Assembly: GCA_030605745.1 (NCBI GenBank)
Contig: JAUWHT010000286.1
Location: 1-12,091 of the forward strand
Direction of reading: 5' to 3'
Origin: Pirellulales bacterium
GTDB lineage: Bacteria; Planctomycetota; Planctomycetia; Pirellulales; Thermoguttaceae
DNA: 12,091 bases
The notes below the pieces were generated by a model. That model saw nothing but the letters and a program-made list of their open reading frames with translations. It was not told where the DNA came from and ran no database searches. Below, one piece after another: positions 1-6,248 of the stretch (its first letter is position 1; each line of letters begins with the position of its first letter). A program made the position numbers and the translations under genes.

Positions 1-51
1 CTTGCCATTGTCGGTCCATCAAATCACTGGCATAATGCCTCGTGCGTTTCA

Positions 52-100
52 TGCTACGGCTCCTTCCTTCGGTTGGCCCCAAAGGTAGGGAGTCGTAGCA
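52..100. repeat. Long imperfect hairpin
   Basis: Bases 52-63 (TGCTACGGCTCC) pair with 89-100 (GGAGTCGTAGCA) in a 12 bp stem containing one G-T wobble. The stem can be extended by 66-69 pairing with 82-85. A TTTT run follows at 103-106, so it could work as a weak terminator for a gene lying left of the window, or it may be a REP-type palindrome related to the transposase remnant nearby. The pairing is seen directly and the role is inferred. I see no gene between 1 and 237. Confidence 0.5.
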
Positions 101-118
101 GATTTTCACTATTCAGGC

Positions 119-138
119 AATTTCAAAACACGTTCTAA
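119..138 (+). repeat. Solo copy of a repeat end also found at 8382-8542
   Basis: The stretch around 119-137 contains AATTTCAAAACACGTTCT. The same words occur inverted at about 8386-8402 and, slightly changed, at 8526-8540, where they bound a nested inverted repeat. The copy here stands alone, which fits a decayed or partial copy of a small dispersed element. There is no coding potential. Confidence 0.5.
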
Positions 139-213
139 GAAAGTCCGTCGCACATTCCGCCTTACTCCAGATCACGGAATTAGTGACAAAGATTTCTACG
201 GTGACTAGAAGCA

Positions 214-245
214 CCTGGGTATTCCGGGGACACAATACTAATTTT
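214..245 (-). repeat. Inverted repeat arm, downstream side of transposase remnant
   Basis: Read on the minus strand this 32 bp arm contains TTAGTATTGTGTCCCCGGAA. It matches 534-563 on the plus strand (CAGTATTGTGCCCCGGAA core) with three substitutions and two single-base gaps. The two arms bracket the broken RAYT gene, and the stop codon of that gene lies inside this arm. An element-end role is inferred from the position. Confidence 0.6.
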
Positions 246-497
246 CATTGGTTCGGGGACGGCCGGGCTTTTGGGGGCGTAGCTTGCGGCCGACGATTTT
301 ATCGAGCTTGTCGATGAATCGCTGCCCGCCGAGCGGGCGGCCCGTTCGCTGGTGAGGACGAAGCAACTCCCGTTCTTTTTCGTCCGCCGGATCGGAAACG
401 AACTGTCGTTCCCGAAGAACGTCTCCTGAAGACGATTCCCGCGCTGCGTGATATGGTGCGGGTAGCCTGGAACCACTACTCTCGCCAGTCTTGCCAT
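238..497 (-). pseudogene. REP-associated (RAYT, Y1_Tnp-type) transposase, internally deleted and frameshifted
   Basis: The minus strand from ATG 497-495 reads MARLARVVVPGYPHHITQ, then RGNR and ETFF. This is the N-terminus of the REP-associated Y1 (HUH) transposases, with the HHITQRGNR segment carrying the metal-binding histidines (residues 14-15). The match stops near base 405. A different frame then gives FVSDPADEKERELLRPHQ, RTGRPLGG, FIDKLDKIVGRKLRPQKPGR and a stop at 240-238, which is the typical C-terminal tail of the same family. Only about 85 residues remain of a usual ~200, so roughly the middle 110-140, including the catalytic tyrosine region, have been deleted and the reading frame is broken at the join. 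It is flanked by an inverted ~30 bp repeat. It cannot encode an active enzyme. Family assignment is by recognition; the deletion and frame change are seen directly. Confidence 0.85.
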
Positions 498-533
498 ACC
501 CCCATTATGCCGACAACCCAAAAGGCGTCAAGA

Positions 534-563
534 GAAATCAGTATTGTGCCCCGGAATTCCAGG
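534..563 (+). repeat. Inverted repeat arm, upstream side of transposase remnant
   Basis: This arm contains AGTATTGTGCCCCGGAATTC and is the inverted partner of 214-245. It lies 37 bp upstream of the remnant's start codon. The pair probably marks the ends of the former element, or the REP-like sequences that RAYT proteins act on. Confidence 0.6.
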
Positions 564-677
564 ACAAGTTACGAGGTTTCTCTGCGGCCAGCAATATGGG
601 GGGGTTAGTTCGCGGTCCAGTAGCTTTTCCAATGATCGCCGTAGGCAAGGCAGCACAACACGGCCACGGAAAACGAC

Positions 678-706
678 TTGACTAGCGGCCCTATTATACG
701 TATAGT
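678..706 (+). promoter_or_regulatory. Sigma-70-type promoter of brnTA, nearly leaderless
   Basis: TTGACT at 678-683 and TATAGT at 701-706 are separated by exactly 17 bp, close to the housekeeping consensus. Transcription would start about 6-7 bases after the -10 box, at 712-713, which is the A of the brnT start codon. The mRNA is therefore predicted to be leaderless or nearly so. The perfect palindrome TATACGTATA (695-704) overlaps the -10 box and is a plausible operator for the ribbon-helix-helix antitoxin encoded second in the operon. Promoter elements are seen; operator function is inferred. Confidence 0.65.
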
Positions 707-712
707 GTACAT

Positions 713-997
713 ATGAGTGACATCCGTTTCGAGTGGGACGAGAAGAAGAGCCGGGAGAACAAGCGAAAACACAAGGTCTCCTTTGAGGAAGCCAAGACAG
801 TCTTTCTCGATGAGAACGCCATTCGCTACTTTGACCCCGATCATTCCGATGATGAAGACCGTTTTCTGATGCTTGGCATGAGCTTCACGCTTCGCGTCCT
901 CGTCGTGTGCCATTGTTACCGTTCTGATGACTCGGTCATCCGAATCATATCAGCGCGCAAAGCAAACAAACGAGAACAAGCAGATTACTGGAGTTAA
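713..997 (+). CDS. brnT: BrnT family toxin (DUF497, RelE-like ribonuclease)
   Basis: The 94-residue product is predicted to be the toxin of a type II toxin-antitoxin pair. BrnT proteins adopt a RelE-like fold and inhibit translation, probably by RNA cleavage. The family pattern is clear: FEWDEKKSRENKRKHKVSFE near the N-terminus (residues 6-25) with its conserved W-D-K-N-KH residues, a central acidic stretch, the core strand RVLVVCHCY, and the C-terminal IRIISARKANKREQADY. The length is normal for the family. The ATG at 713 coincides with the predicted transcription start and has no Shine-Dalgarno sequence, so translation may be leaderless. The stop lies 3 bp before the antitoxin gene, giving the usual toxin-first order of brnTA. 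It looks intact. Confidence 0.9.
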   Translation: MSDIRFEWDEKKSRENKRKHKVSFEEAKTVFLDENAIRYFDPDHSDDEDRFLMLGMSFTLRVLVVCHCYRSDDSVIRIISARKANKREQADYWS

Positions 998-1000
998 GTC

Positions 1001-1219
1001 ATGAGAAAGCATTACGATTTTGGGAAGATGAAGGGAGAGAAAAATCCGTATATCAAACAACTCAAACAGCCGATCACGATCCGGTTGGACAAGAGCACTG
1101 TTGCGTATTTCAAGGCTTTGGCAACGGAGCTCGGCATGCCGTATCAGAACCTGATCAACCTCTACCTCAGAGATTGTGCCCTCCATCACAAGAAGCTCCA
1201 ATTGAAGTGGGCATCCTGA
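1001..1219 (+). CDS. brnA: BrnA/CopG-type ribbon-helix-helix antitoxin
   Basis: The 72-residue product should neutralise BrnT by direct binding and repress the shared promoter. Residues ~25-56 (ITIRLDKSTVAYFKALATEL, then GMPYQNLINLYLRDCA) form a ribbon-helix-helix DNA-binding motif of the CopG type: a strand ITIRLD, then two helices with the turn GMPYQ. The N-terminal MRKHYDFGKMKGEKNPY is typical of the segment that contacts the toxin in this subfamily. A good ribosome-binding site, GGAG at 990-993, lies 7 bases before the ATG, inside the end of brnT, so translation is coupled. It forms a complete operon with brnT. The next gene, EF-G, converges from the other strand. Confidence 0.88.
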   Translation: MRKHYDFGKMKGEKNPYIKQLKQPITIRLDKSTVAYFKALATELGMPYQNLINLYLRDCALHHKKLQLKWAS

Positions 1220-1225
1220 TCAGGC

Positions 1226-1270
1226 CGAATCATTGCTTCCAGGCGACGGCTGGAAGCCGCGCCTGATTCG
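1226..1270. terminator. Hairpin between convergent brnA and EF-G genes
   Basis: CGAATCA (1226-1232) pairs with TGATTCG (1264-1270), and inside this GCTTCCAG (1235-1242) pairs with CTGGAAGC (1250-1257) around a 7-base loop. It lies in the 68 bp gap between two convergent stop codons, the expected place for a bidirectional terminator. There is no T-run on either side, so it may be only a structural barrier or mRNA end. The pairing is seen; the role is inferred. Confidence 0.45.
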
Positions 1271-1287
1271 CAACGTTACCGGAATTC

Positions 1288-3372
<2,085 letters not shown>

Positions 3373-3389
3373 TGTTACAAATGTTCAAG

Positions 3390-3748
3390 TGGAGGCGGCG
3401 GGAATCGAACCCGCGTCCCGCGACATTTCCATGCAAGCTTCTACGTGCGTAGTCGGATGATTTGAGATTTCGCCCTCCCGGCCGCCAACCGACTGGCTGC
3501 CGGGCCGGCTAGTTGGGAACTTGTTTAATCCTGGACGTGCCCAACGTGATCCGGGACGATCCGAAATTGGCGGCCGGCAGTCGGGCCTCTTCGGCGAAAG
3601 CCCTCAGCCGGGACTACCTATCTCTAGGCAGCCAGCACGAGATTATTCTCGGCAATTAAAGTTGATGGTCAGCTTTTAACGTGGCCTGCTGACCAACCAC
3701 GACACGCCACTTACACTTCAACTGCCCGGTCGAATCCAGTTCGCCCCC
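3390..3748 (-). ncRNA. ssrA: tmRNA (transfer-messenger RNA)
   Basis: tmRNA frees ribosomes stalled on broken mRNA and tags the unfinished protein for proteolysis. On the minus strand the RNA begins GGGGGCGAACTGGATTCGAC at 3748, the typical tmRNA 5' end. Near the 3' end it has GACTACGCACGTAGAAGC (3430-3450 region) and the T arm GCGGGTTCGATTCCCGC. The acceptor stem GGGGGCG pairs with CGCCTCC (3397-3391) with one G-U pair. The discriminator A is at 3390 and is followed by CTT, so the CCA end must be added after processing. The predicted length is about 359 nt, a normal one-piece tmRNA. The solitary hicB-like gene lies 36 bp upstream and the EF-G gene 17 bp downstream, both on the same strand. 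I see no convincing dedicated promoter just upstream; only weak A/T-rich candidates lie between 3755 and 3790. Confidence 0.96.
3624..3653 (-). other. tmRNA proteolysis-tag reading frame (AENNLVLAA)
   Basis: Within the tmRNA the codons from GCC at 3653 read A-E-N-N-L-V-L-A-A and then TAG, with a second in-frame TAG two codons later. The alanine resume codon, the ...LAA end recognised by ClpXP-type proteases, and a length of 9 encoded residues all match known tags. With the alanine carried by tmRNA itself the full tag would be A-AENNLVLAA. The valine at the position more often occupied by alanine is a small departure from the common ALAA ending. Confidence 0.9.
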
Positions 3749-3784
3749 TTTCTTTTTTCGCAAAATTTCAGACGAAAACTCCAT

Positions 3785-4024
3785 TTACGCAATATCCTGA
3801 AGAGCGTTCACGAACTCTTTGCCAGACAGTGGTCTGGGCAACGGCTTTCCATCTTGCCGATAGAGCTCTACAGTCTCTTCTATAATTTTGCACAACTCAT
3901 CGAACACTTCGCGCTCGTTGTCCCCATGGCAGCCCCCGTAGAACAACTCGGGGCAACTGCCAATGAAACACCCGTCTTCCTCGGACCATTCGACAAGCTT
4001 CGCATATCTGGGCCCTTCAGTCAT
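3785..4024 (-). CDS. Solitary HicB-like antitoxin
   Basis: The 79-residue protein reads YAKLVEWSEEDGCFIGSCPE, then YGGCHGD and ELCKIIEETVELYRQDGKPL. This is the partial RNase-H-like fold of the HicB family: an exposed strand, a conserved E/D-G-C-F-I-G-S-CPEL core, and a helix ending near KPLP. The C-terminal ribbon-helix-helix or helix-turn-helix domain found in many HicB proteins is absent; it ends SGKEFVNALQDIA. No HicA-like gene is next to it: the 123 bp upstream hold only a promoter. It may be an orphan antitoxin that buffers HicA from the neighbouring operon, or a regulator of its own. The ATG at 4024 sits about 10 bases from the predicted transcription start. The stop is 36 bp before tmRNA. 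Confidence 0.75.
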   Translation of the reverse strand: MTEGPRYAKLVEWSEEDGCFIGSCPELFYGGCHGDNEREVFDELCKIIEETVELYRQDGKPLPRPLSGKEFVNALQDIA

Positions 4025-4040
4025 TACTCACCCAACCTGT

Positions 4041-4074
4041 ATTATATCGCCAAGCACCGGATAAGTCCATCGGG
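4041..4074 (-). promoter_or_regulatory. Promoter of solitary hicB-like gene, copy 1 of a 34 bp repeat
   Basis: On the minus strand a perfect TATAAT -10 box (4046-4041) lies 17 bp after TGGACT (4069-4064) as -35. The initiation site falls near 4034, giving a leader of about 10 nt before the ATG at 4024. The whole 34 bp block is matched at 31 positions by 4821-4854, which lies the same way round in front of the phd-hicBA operon. Confidence 0.7.
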
Positions 4075-4147
4075 CAAACCGCAAAAAAGCTACGTTTCCC
4101 AGATTCGCTCCCCGCAGAGGTATTTGTGGTTCAGGTAGGTTGTTCGC

Positions 4148-4372
4148 TCACAGAATCCTCTGCAGACCTTGCCGCGTGATTTCACAATCACGAAGGATCT
4201 GTGACAAGAGCCCTCGCCCGACGGTCTCGCCTCGGTGCACAGGCACGACGGTGCAGCGACCATCTGAGTGGCGCAGGAAATGATGGCTGCCCTTCACGCG
4301 AATGACCTCGAAGCCGAGTTTCCGGAGGGCCTTGATAAGGTTTGAGCCAGTGACGGATGAGAATGTGCTCAC
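4148..4372 (-). CDS. hicA: HicA-type mRNA interferase toxin
   Basis: HicA toxins have a double-stranded-RNA-binding fold and cut mRNA independently of translation; the E. coli protein also cuts tmRNA. The 74-residue product starting at GTG 4372 has all family marks: SSVTGSNLIKALRKLGFEVI, the G-S-H motif with the presumed catalytic histidine 30, LRHSDGRCTVVPVH, and VGRGLLSQILRDCEIT. The GTG start is preferred over a longer frame reaching back to 4501 because the family begins just before the VTG..LIKAL segment and because GTG overlaps the hicB stop by 4 bp (GTGA), a standard coupling. It is intact. The antitoxin partner is encoded immediately upstream. Confidence 0.92.
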   Translation of the reverse strand: MSTFSSVTGSNLIKALRKLGFEVIRVKGSHHFLRHSDGRCTVVPVHRGETVGRGLLSQILRDCEITRQGLQRIL

Positions 4373-4578
4373 GTGGATACCGCCACACGCTGGACTCCAA
4401 CAAACTCGTTCGACACGGGTTCCTCGACATCGAGACAGAGTTGGATGGCTTCCCTTACTCTCCTCATCAAGGCGTCCAAAGACTTGGCTTGTGTATGACA
4501 CACCCTGAGGGCGGGTACGGATGCGACGAAATATCCATCTTCGTCTTTCTCAATCACAACATTGAATTCTCTTGTCAT
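4369..4578 (-). CDS. hicB: HicB-type antitoxin
   Basis: This 69-residue protein should bind and inhibit the HicA encoded next to it. FNVVIEKDEDGYFVASVPAL is the standard HicB start, followed by CHTQAKSLDALMRRVREAIQ and a short tail ending VGVQRVAVST. It is the short HicB form without a C-terminal DNA-binding domain, so it may not be able to repress its own promoter. The Phd/YefM-like protein encoded 9 bp upstream could supply that function. The hicB stop overlaps the hicA start by 4 bp. It differs in sequence from the solitary HicB-like protein at 3785-4024, so the two are not a recent duplication. Confidence 0.9.
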   Translation of the reverse strand: MTREFNVVIEKDEDGYFVASVPALRVCHTQAKSLDALMRRVREAIQLCLDVEEPVSNEFVGVQRVAVST

Positions 4579-4587
4579 GGGTCTACG

Positions 4588-4791
4588 TCAATCTGCCTCC
4601 CCTTCGCGGATCTCCAGCATAGCCTGCTCAAATGGGAGTGGCTCGGAACACTCGCGTTTCGCTTCGTCGTAGGCACGTGTATCGTCCAACTCCTCCAGGG
4701 CCTCCACAATCTGCTCCCACTCGGCCACAGGCACAACCACAGCCTTCCTGTGGCCTTGCTCGTCAACAAGATACTCTTCGTGAACCTTCAT
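4588..4791 (-). CDS. Phd/YefM-family antitoxin-like protein, without its usual toxin
   Basis: The 67 residues begin with KVHEEYLVDEQGHRKAVVVP, then VAEWEQIVEALEEL. This is the N-terminal DNA-binding and dimerisation part of the Phd/YefM (prevent-host-death) antitoxins. The tail DTRAYDEAKREC, then PFEQAMLEI, resembles the toxin-binding segment that normally wraps a RelE/ParE partner. No RelE-like gene follows: the next genes are hicB (9 bp gap) and hicA. Either it has lost its toxin and serves as the operon repressor, or it protects against a RelE toxin encoded elsewhere. It starts at ATG 4791, about 23 nt after the predicted transcription start; the Shine-Dalgarno match is weak. The family call is by sequence pattern. 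Confidence 0.8.
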   Translation of the reverse strand: MKVHEEYLVDEQGHRKAVVVPVAEWEQIVEALEELDDTRAYDEAKRECSEPLPFEQAMLEIREGEAD

Positions 4792-4820
4792 GATATTCTC
4801 AAGCCCAGTGATGATCTTAT

Positions 4821-4854
4821 ATTATATCGTCCAGCACCGGCTAAGTCCATCGGG
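4821..4854 (-). promoter_or_regulatory. Promoter of the phd-hicB-hicA operon, copy 2 of a 34 bp repeat
   Basis: On the minus strand TATAAT (4826-4821) and TGGACT (4849-4844) are spaced by 17 bp, exactly as in the copy at 4041-4074. The two blocks differ at three positions of 34, all in the spacer between the -35 and -10 boxes. The block lies in the 99 bp divergent gap between this operon and dxr, so a repressor bound here could also affect dxr. Confidence 0.7.
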
Positions 4855-4890
4855 TGAATTGGGTTGCTGCCGGGGGAAGTCGCCCTTACA

Positions 4891-6072
4891 ATGCCGTCTT
4901 CTCGCATGACCAATCGTTTGACCAATGTCGCTGTGTTGGGTTCGACCGGGAGCATCGGTCGCAGCACGCTGGAGGTGATTGCCGCTTTGGAGGGCCGGTT
5001 GCGGGCGGTGGCCCTGTCGGCACATACCAGCACCGAACTGCTTGCCCAGCAGGCCCGGGCATTCCAGCCCCGGCAGATTGTGGTCACCGACCCGGCGGCG
5101 GCCGAGCGGCACGATTGGTCGGACCTGCCCGCGGGAGTCGAACTGCTCGTCGGCCCGGAGGCGGTTGCCCAGGTGGTCACCGAGGAGGAGGTCAACGTGG
5201 TCGTCTCGGCAATCGTCGGCAGTGCGGGTCTGCAAGGGACCTGGGCCGCGCTGGAAGCCGGGAAGACAGTCGCCTTGGCCAACAAGGAGAGCCTCGTAGT
5301 GGGGGGGCCGCTGGTCACCCAATTGGCCAGGGAAAGGCAGGCACGCCTGCTGCCGGTCGACAGCGAGCACAGCGCGATCTTCCAGGCGCTTCGGGCAGGC
5401 CGTCGGGAGGAGGTAGCCCGGGTGGTACTCACCGCCAGCGGGGGGCCCTTTCGGACCTACAGCAGCCGGCAATTGGCCCAAGTCTCGGTGGCCGACGCCC
5501 TGGCCCATCCCACCTGGGACATGGGCCCGAAGATCACCGTCGATTCGGCCACCATGATGAACAAGGCCCTGGAGATCATCGAGGCCCAATGGCTGTTCGA
5601 TCTGGCCCCCGAGCAGATCGGCGTAATGATTCATCCGCAGTCGATTGTACATTCGATGGTAGAATACAGGGATGGTTCGGTGATTGCACAACTTGGCCCA
5701 CCCGACATGAGACTGCCGATCCAGTACGCTTTGTGCTGGCCGGATCGTCAGGAGGGGGTGGCGGCGAAGCTGGATTGGAGCCGGTCGATGGAGCTACAGT
5801 TTGAGCCGCCCGACTTCGAGCGGTTCGGGGCATTGGAGCTTGGACTGGAGGTGGCGCGGGCCGGAGGGACCGCCGGGGCGGTCATCAATGGGGCCAACGA
5901 GGCAGCCGTGGCAGCCTTCCTCGACGGCCGGATCCGATTCACCCAAATCGTGCCCACCTGCCGAAGCGTGCTGGAAAACCATAACTTCGATCCCAACCTA
6001 ACACTTGAACAGCTTCTCGAGTTGGACCGTTGGGCTCGTCACGAGGTACTTAAAATTCACTGTAAATGCTAG
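4891..6072 (+). CDS. dxr: 1-deoxy-D-xylulose 5-phosphate reductoisomerase
   Basis: This cytoplasmic enzyme rearranges and reduces DXP to 2-C-methyl-D-erythritol 4-phosphate with NADPH and a divalent metal, the committed step of the MEP isoprenoid pathway and the target of fosmidomycin. The 393 residues match the usual ~390-400. Seen in order: NADPH loop LGSTGSIGRS (16-25), ANKESLV, metal ligands in VDSEHSAIFQ (D157, E159), LTASGGPF, WDMGPKITVDSATMMNKALE, and IHPQSIVHSMVEY with GPPDMRLPIQYAL. ATG 4891 is preferred; GGGGGA at 4872-4877 is a somewhat distant ribosome-binding site. ATG 4906 and TTG 4864 are alternatives, and homologues often begin near the MTNRL of 4906. The gene is followed by rseP on the same strand, a common neighbour, so an operon is likely. 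Confidence 0.95.
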   Translation: MPSSRMTNRLTNVAVLGSTGSIGRSTLEVIAALEGRLRAVALSAHTSTELLAQQARAFQPRQIVVTDPAAAERHDWSDLPAGVELLVGPEAVAQVVTEEEVNVVVSAIVGSAGLQGTWAALEAGKTVALANKESLVVGGPLVTQLARERQARLLPVDSEHSAIFQALRAGRREEVARVVLTASGGPFRTYSSRQLAQVSVADALAHPTWDMGPKITVDSATMMNKALEIIEAQWLFDLAPEQIGVMIHPQSIVHSMVEYRDGSVIAQLGPPDMRLPIQYALCWPDRQEGVAAKLDWSRSMELQFEPPDFERFGALELGLEVARAGGTAGAVINGANEAAVAAFLDGRIRFTQIVPTCRSVLENHNFDPNLTLEQLLELDRWARHEVLKIHCKC

Positions 6073-6094
6073 CGTCCGGGAAACGTAATACGCC

Positions 6095-6171
6095 TTGGAA
6101 ATAGGGAGCTCGGGGCTCGGGATTCGGGGCTGGAGGTTGGAAATAGGGGGCTCGGGGCTCGGGACTGGAGG
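6095..6171 (+). repeat. Two tandem G-rich units with a G-quadruplex motif
   Basis: Two direct units, 6095-6136 and 6137-6171, both begin TTGGAAATAGGG, continue with GCTCGGGGCTCGGGA, and end CTGGAGG. G runs at 6104-6106, 6112-6115, 6119-6121 and 6126-6129 with loops of 3-5 bases fit the standard G-quadruplex pattern on the coding strand. The word AATACGCC occurs just before the pair (6087-6094) and again after it (6181-6188), like a duplicated target or a third repeat boundary. The units occupy the 176 bp gap between dxr and rseP and would lie in the rseP leader RNA. Confidence 0.65.
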
Positions 6172-6202
6172 ATTGCATTCAATACGCCGAGCCCCGAGTC
6201 CC
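6151..6202 (-). repeat. Dispersed palindromic GC-rich repeat, copy 1
   Basis: Read on the minus strand this contains GGACTCGGGGCTCGG, a short A/T-rich centre and TGCAATCCTCCAGTCCCGAG. The same order occurs on the plus strand at 10372-10424 with about four differences in the centre. Each copy folds back on itself through the GGGCTCGGG and CCCGAGCCC arms. Two copies in opposite orientation in intergenic gaps 4 kb apart indicate a dispersed REP- or MITE-like family. Confidence 0.7.
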
Positions 6203-6234
6203 TAGCCCCTAGTCCCTACGGTTGCTTACAGCTT

Positions 6235-6240
6235 GAGGAG
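6235..6240 (+). promoter_or_regulatory. Ribosome-binding site that fixes the TTG start of rseP
   Basis: GAGGAG lies 8 bases before the TTG at 6249, ideal spacing. No in-frame ATG occurs before the catalytic HELGH motif, so this site decides the non-ATG start. Confidence 0.75.
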
Positions 6241-6248
6241 ATACTGCA

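Noticed and set aside
491..685. 64-codon plus-strand open frame
   Set aside because: It starts antisense to the RAYT remnant and runs through the inverted repeat arm; no homology pattern.
3391..3450. A plain tRNA gene at the T-arm sequence
   Set aside because: No anticodon arm follows; the matching acceptor strand lies 350 bp away at 3742-3748 with a tag frame between, so it is tmRNA.
4373..4501. Longer N-terminus for HicA up to 4501
   Set aside because: The extra residues have no HicA similarity and overlap hicB; the GTG at 4372 gives the normal family length and a 4 bp coupling overlap.
4822..5691. 289-codon minus-strand open frame
   Set aside because: Antisense to dxr, low-complexity Gly/Pro/Arg-rich translation, no recognisable motif.
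4854..5804. 316-codon plus-strand open frame
   Set aside because: Offset frame over dxr with Gly/Arg-rich translation; dxr carries all enzyme motifs.
6095..6220. Possible CRISPR array from the repeated GGGCTCGGG words
   Set aside because: Units are unequal, self-complementary and adjacent without distinct spacers; no cas gene is present.
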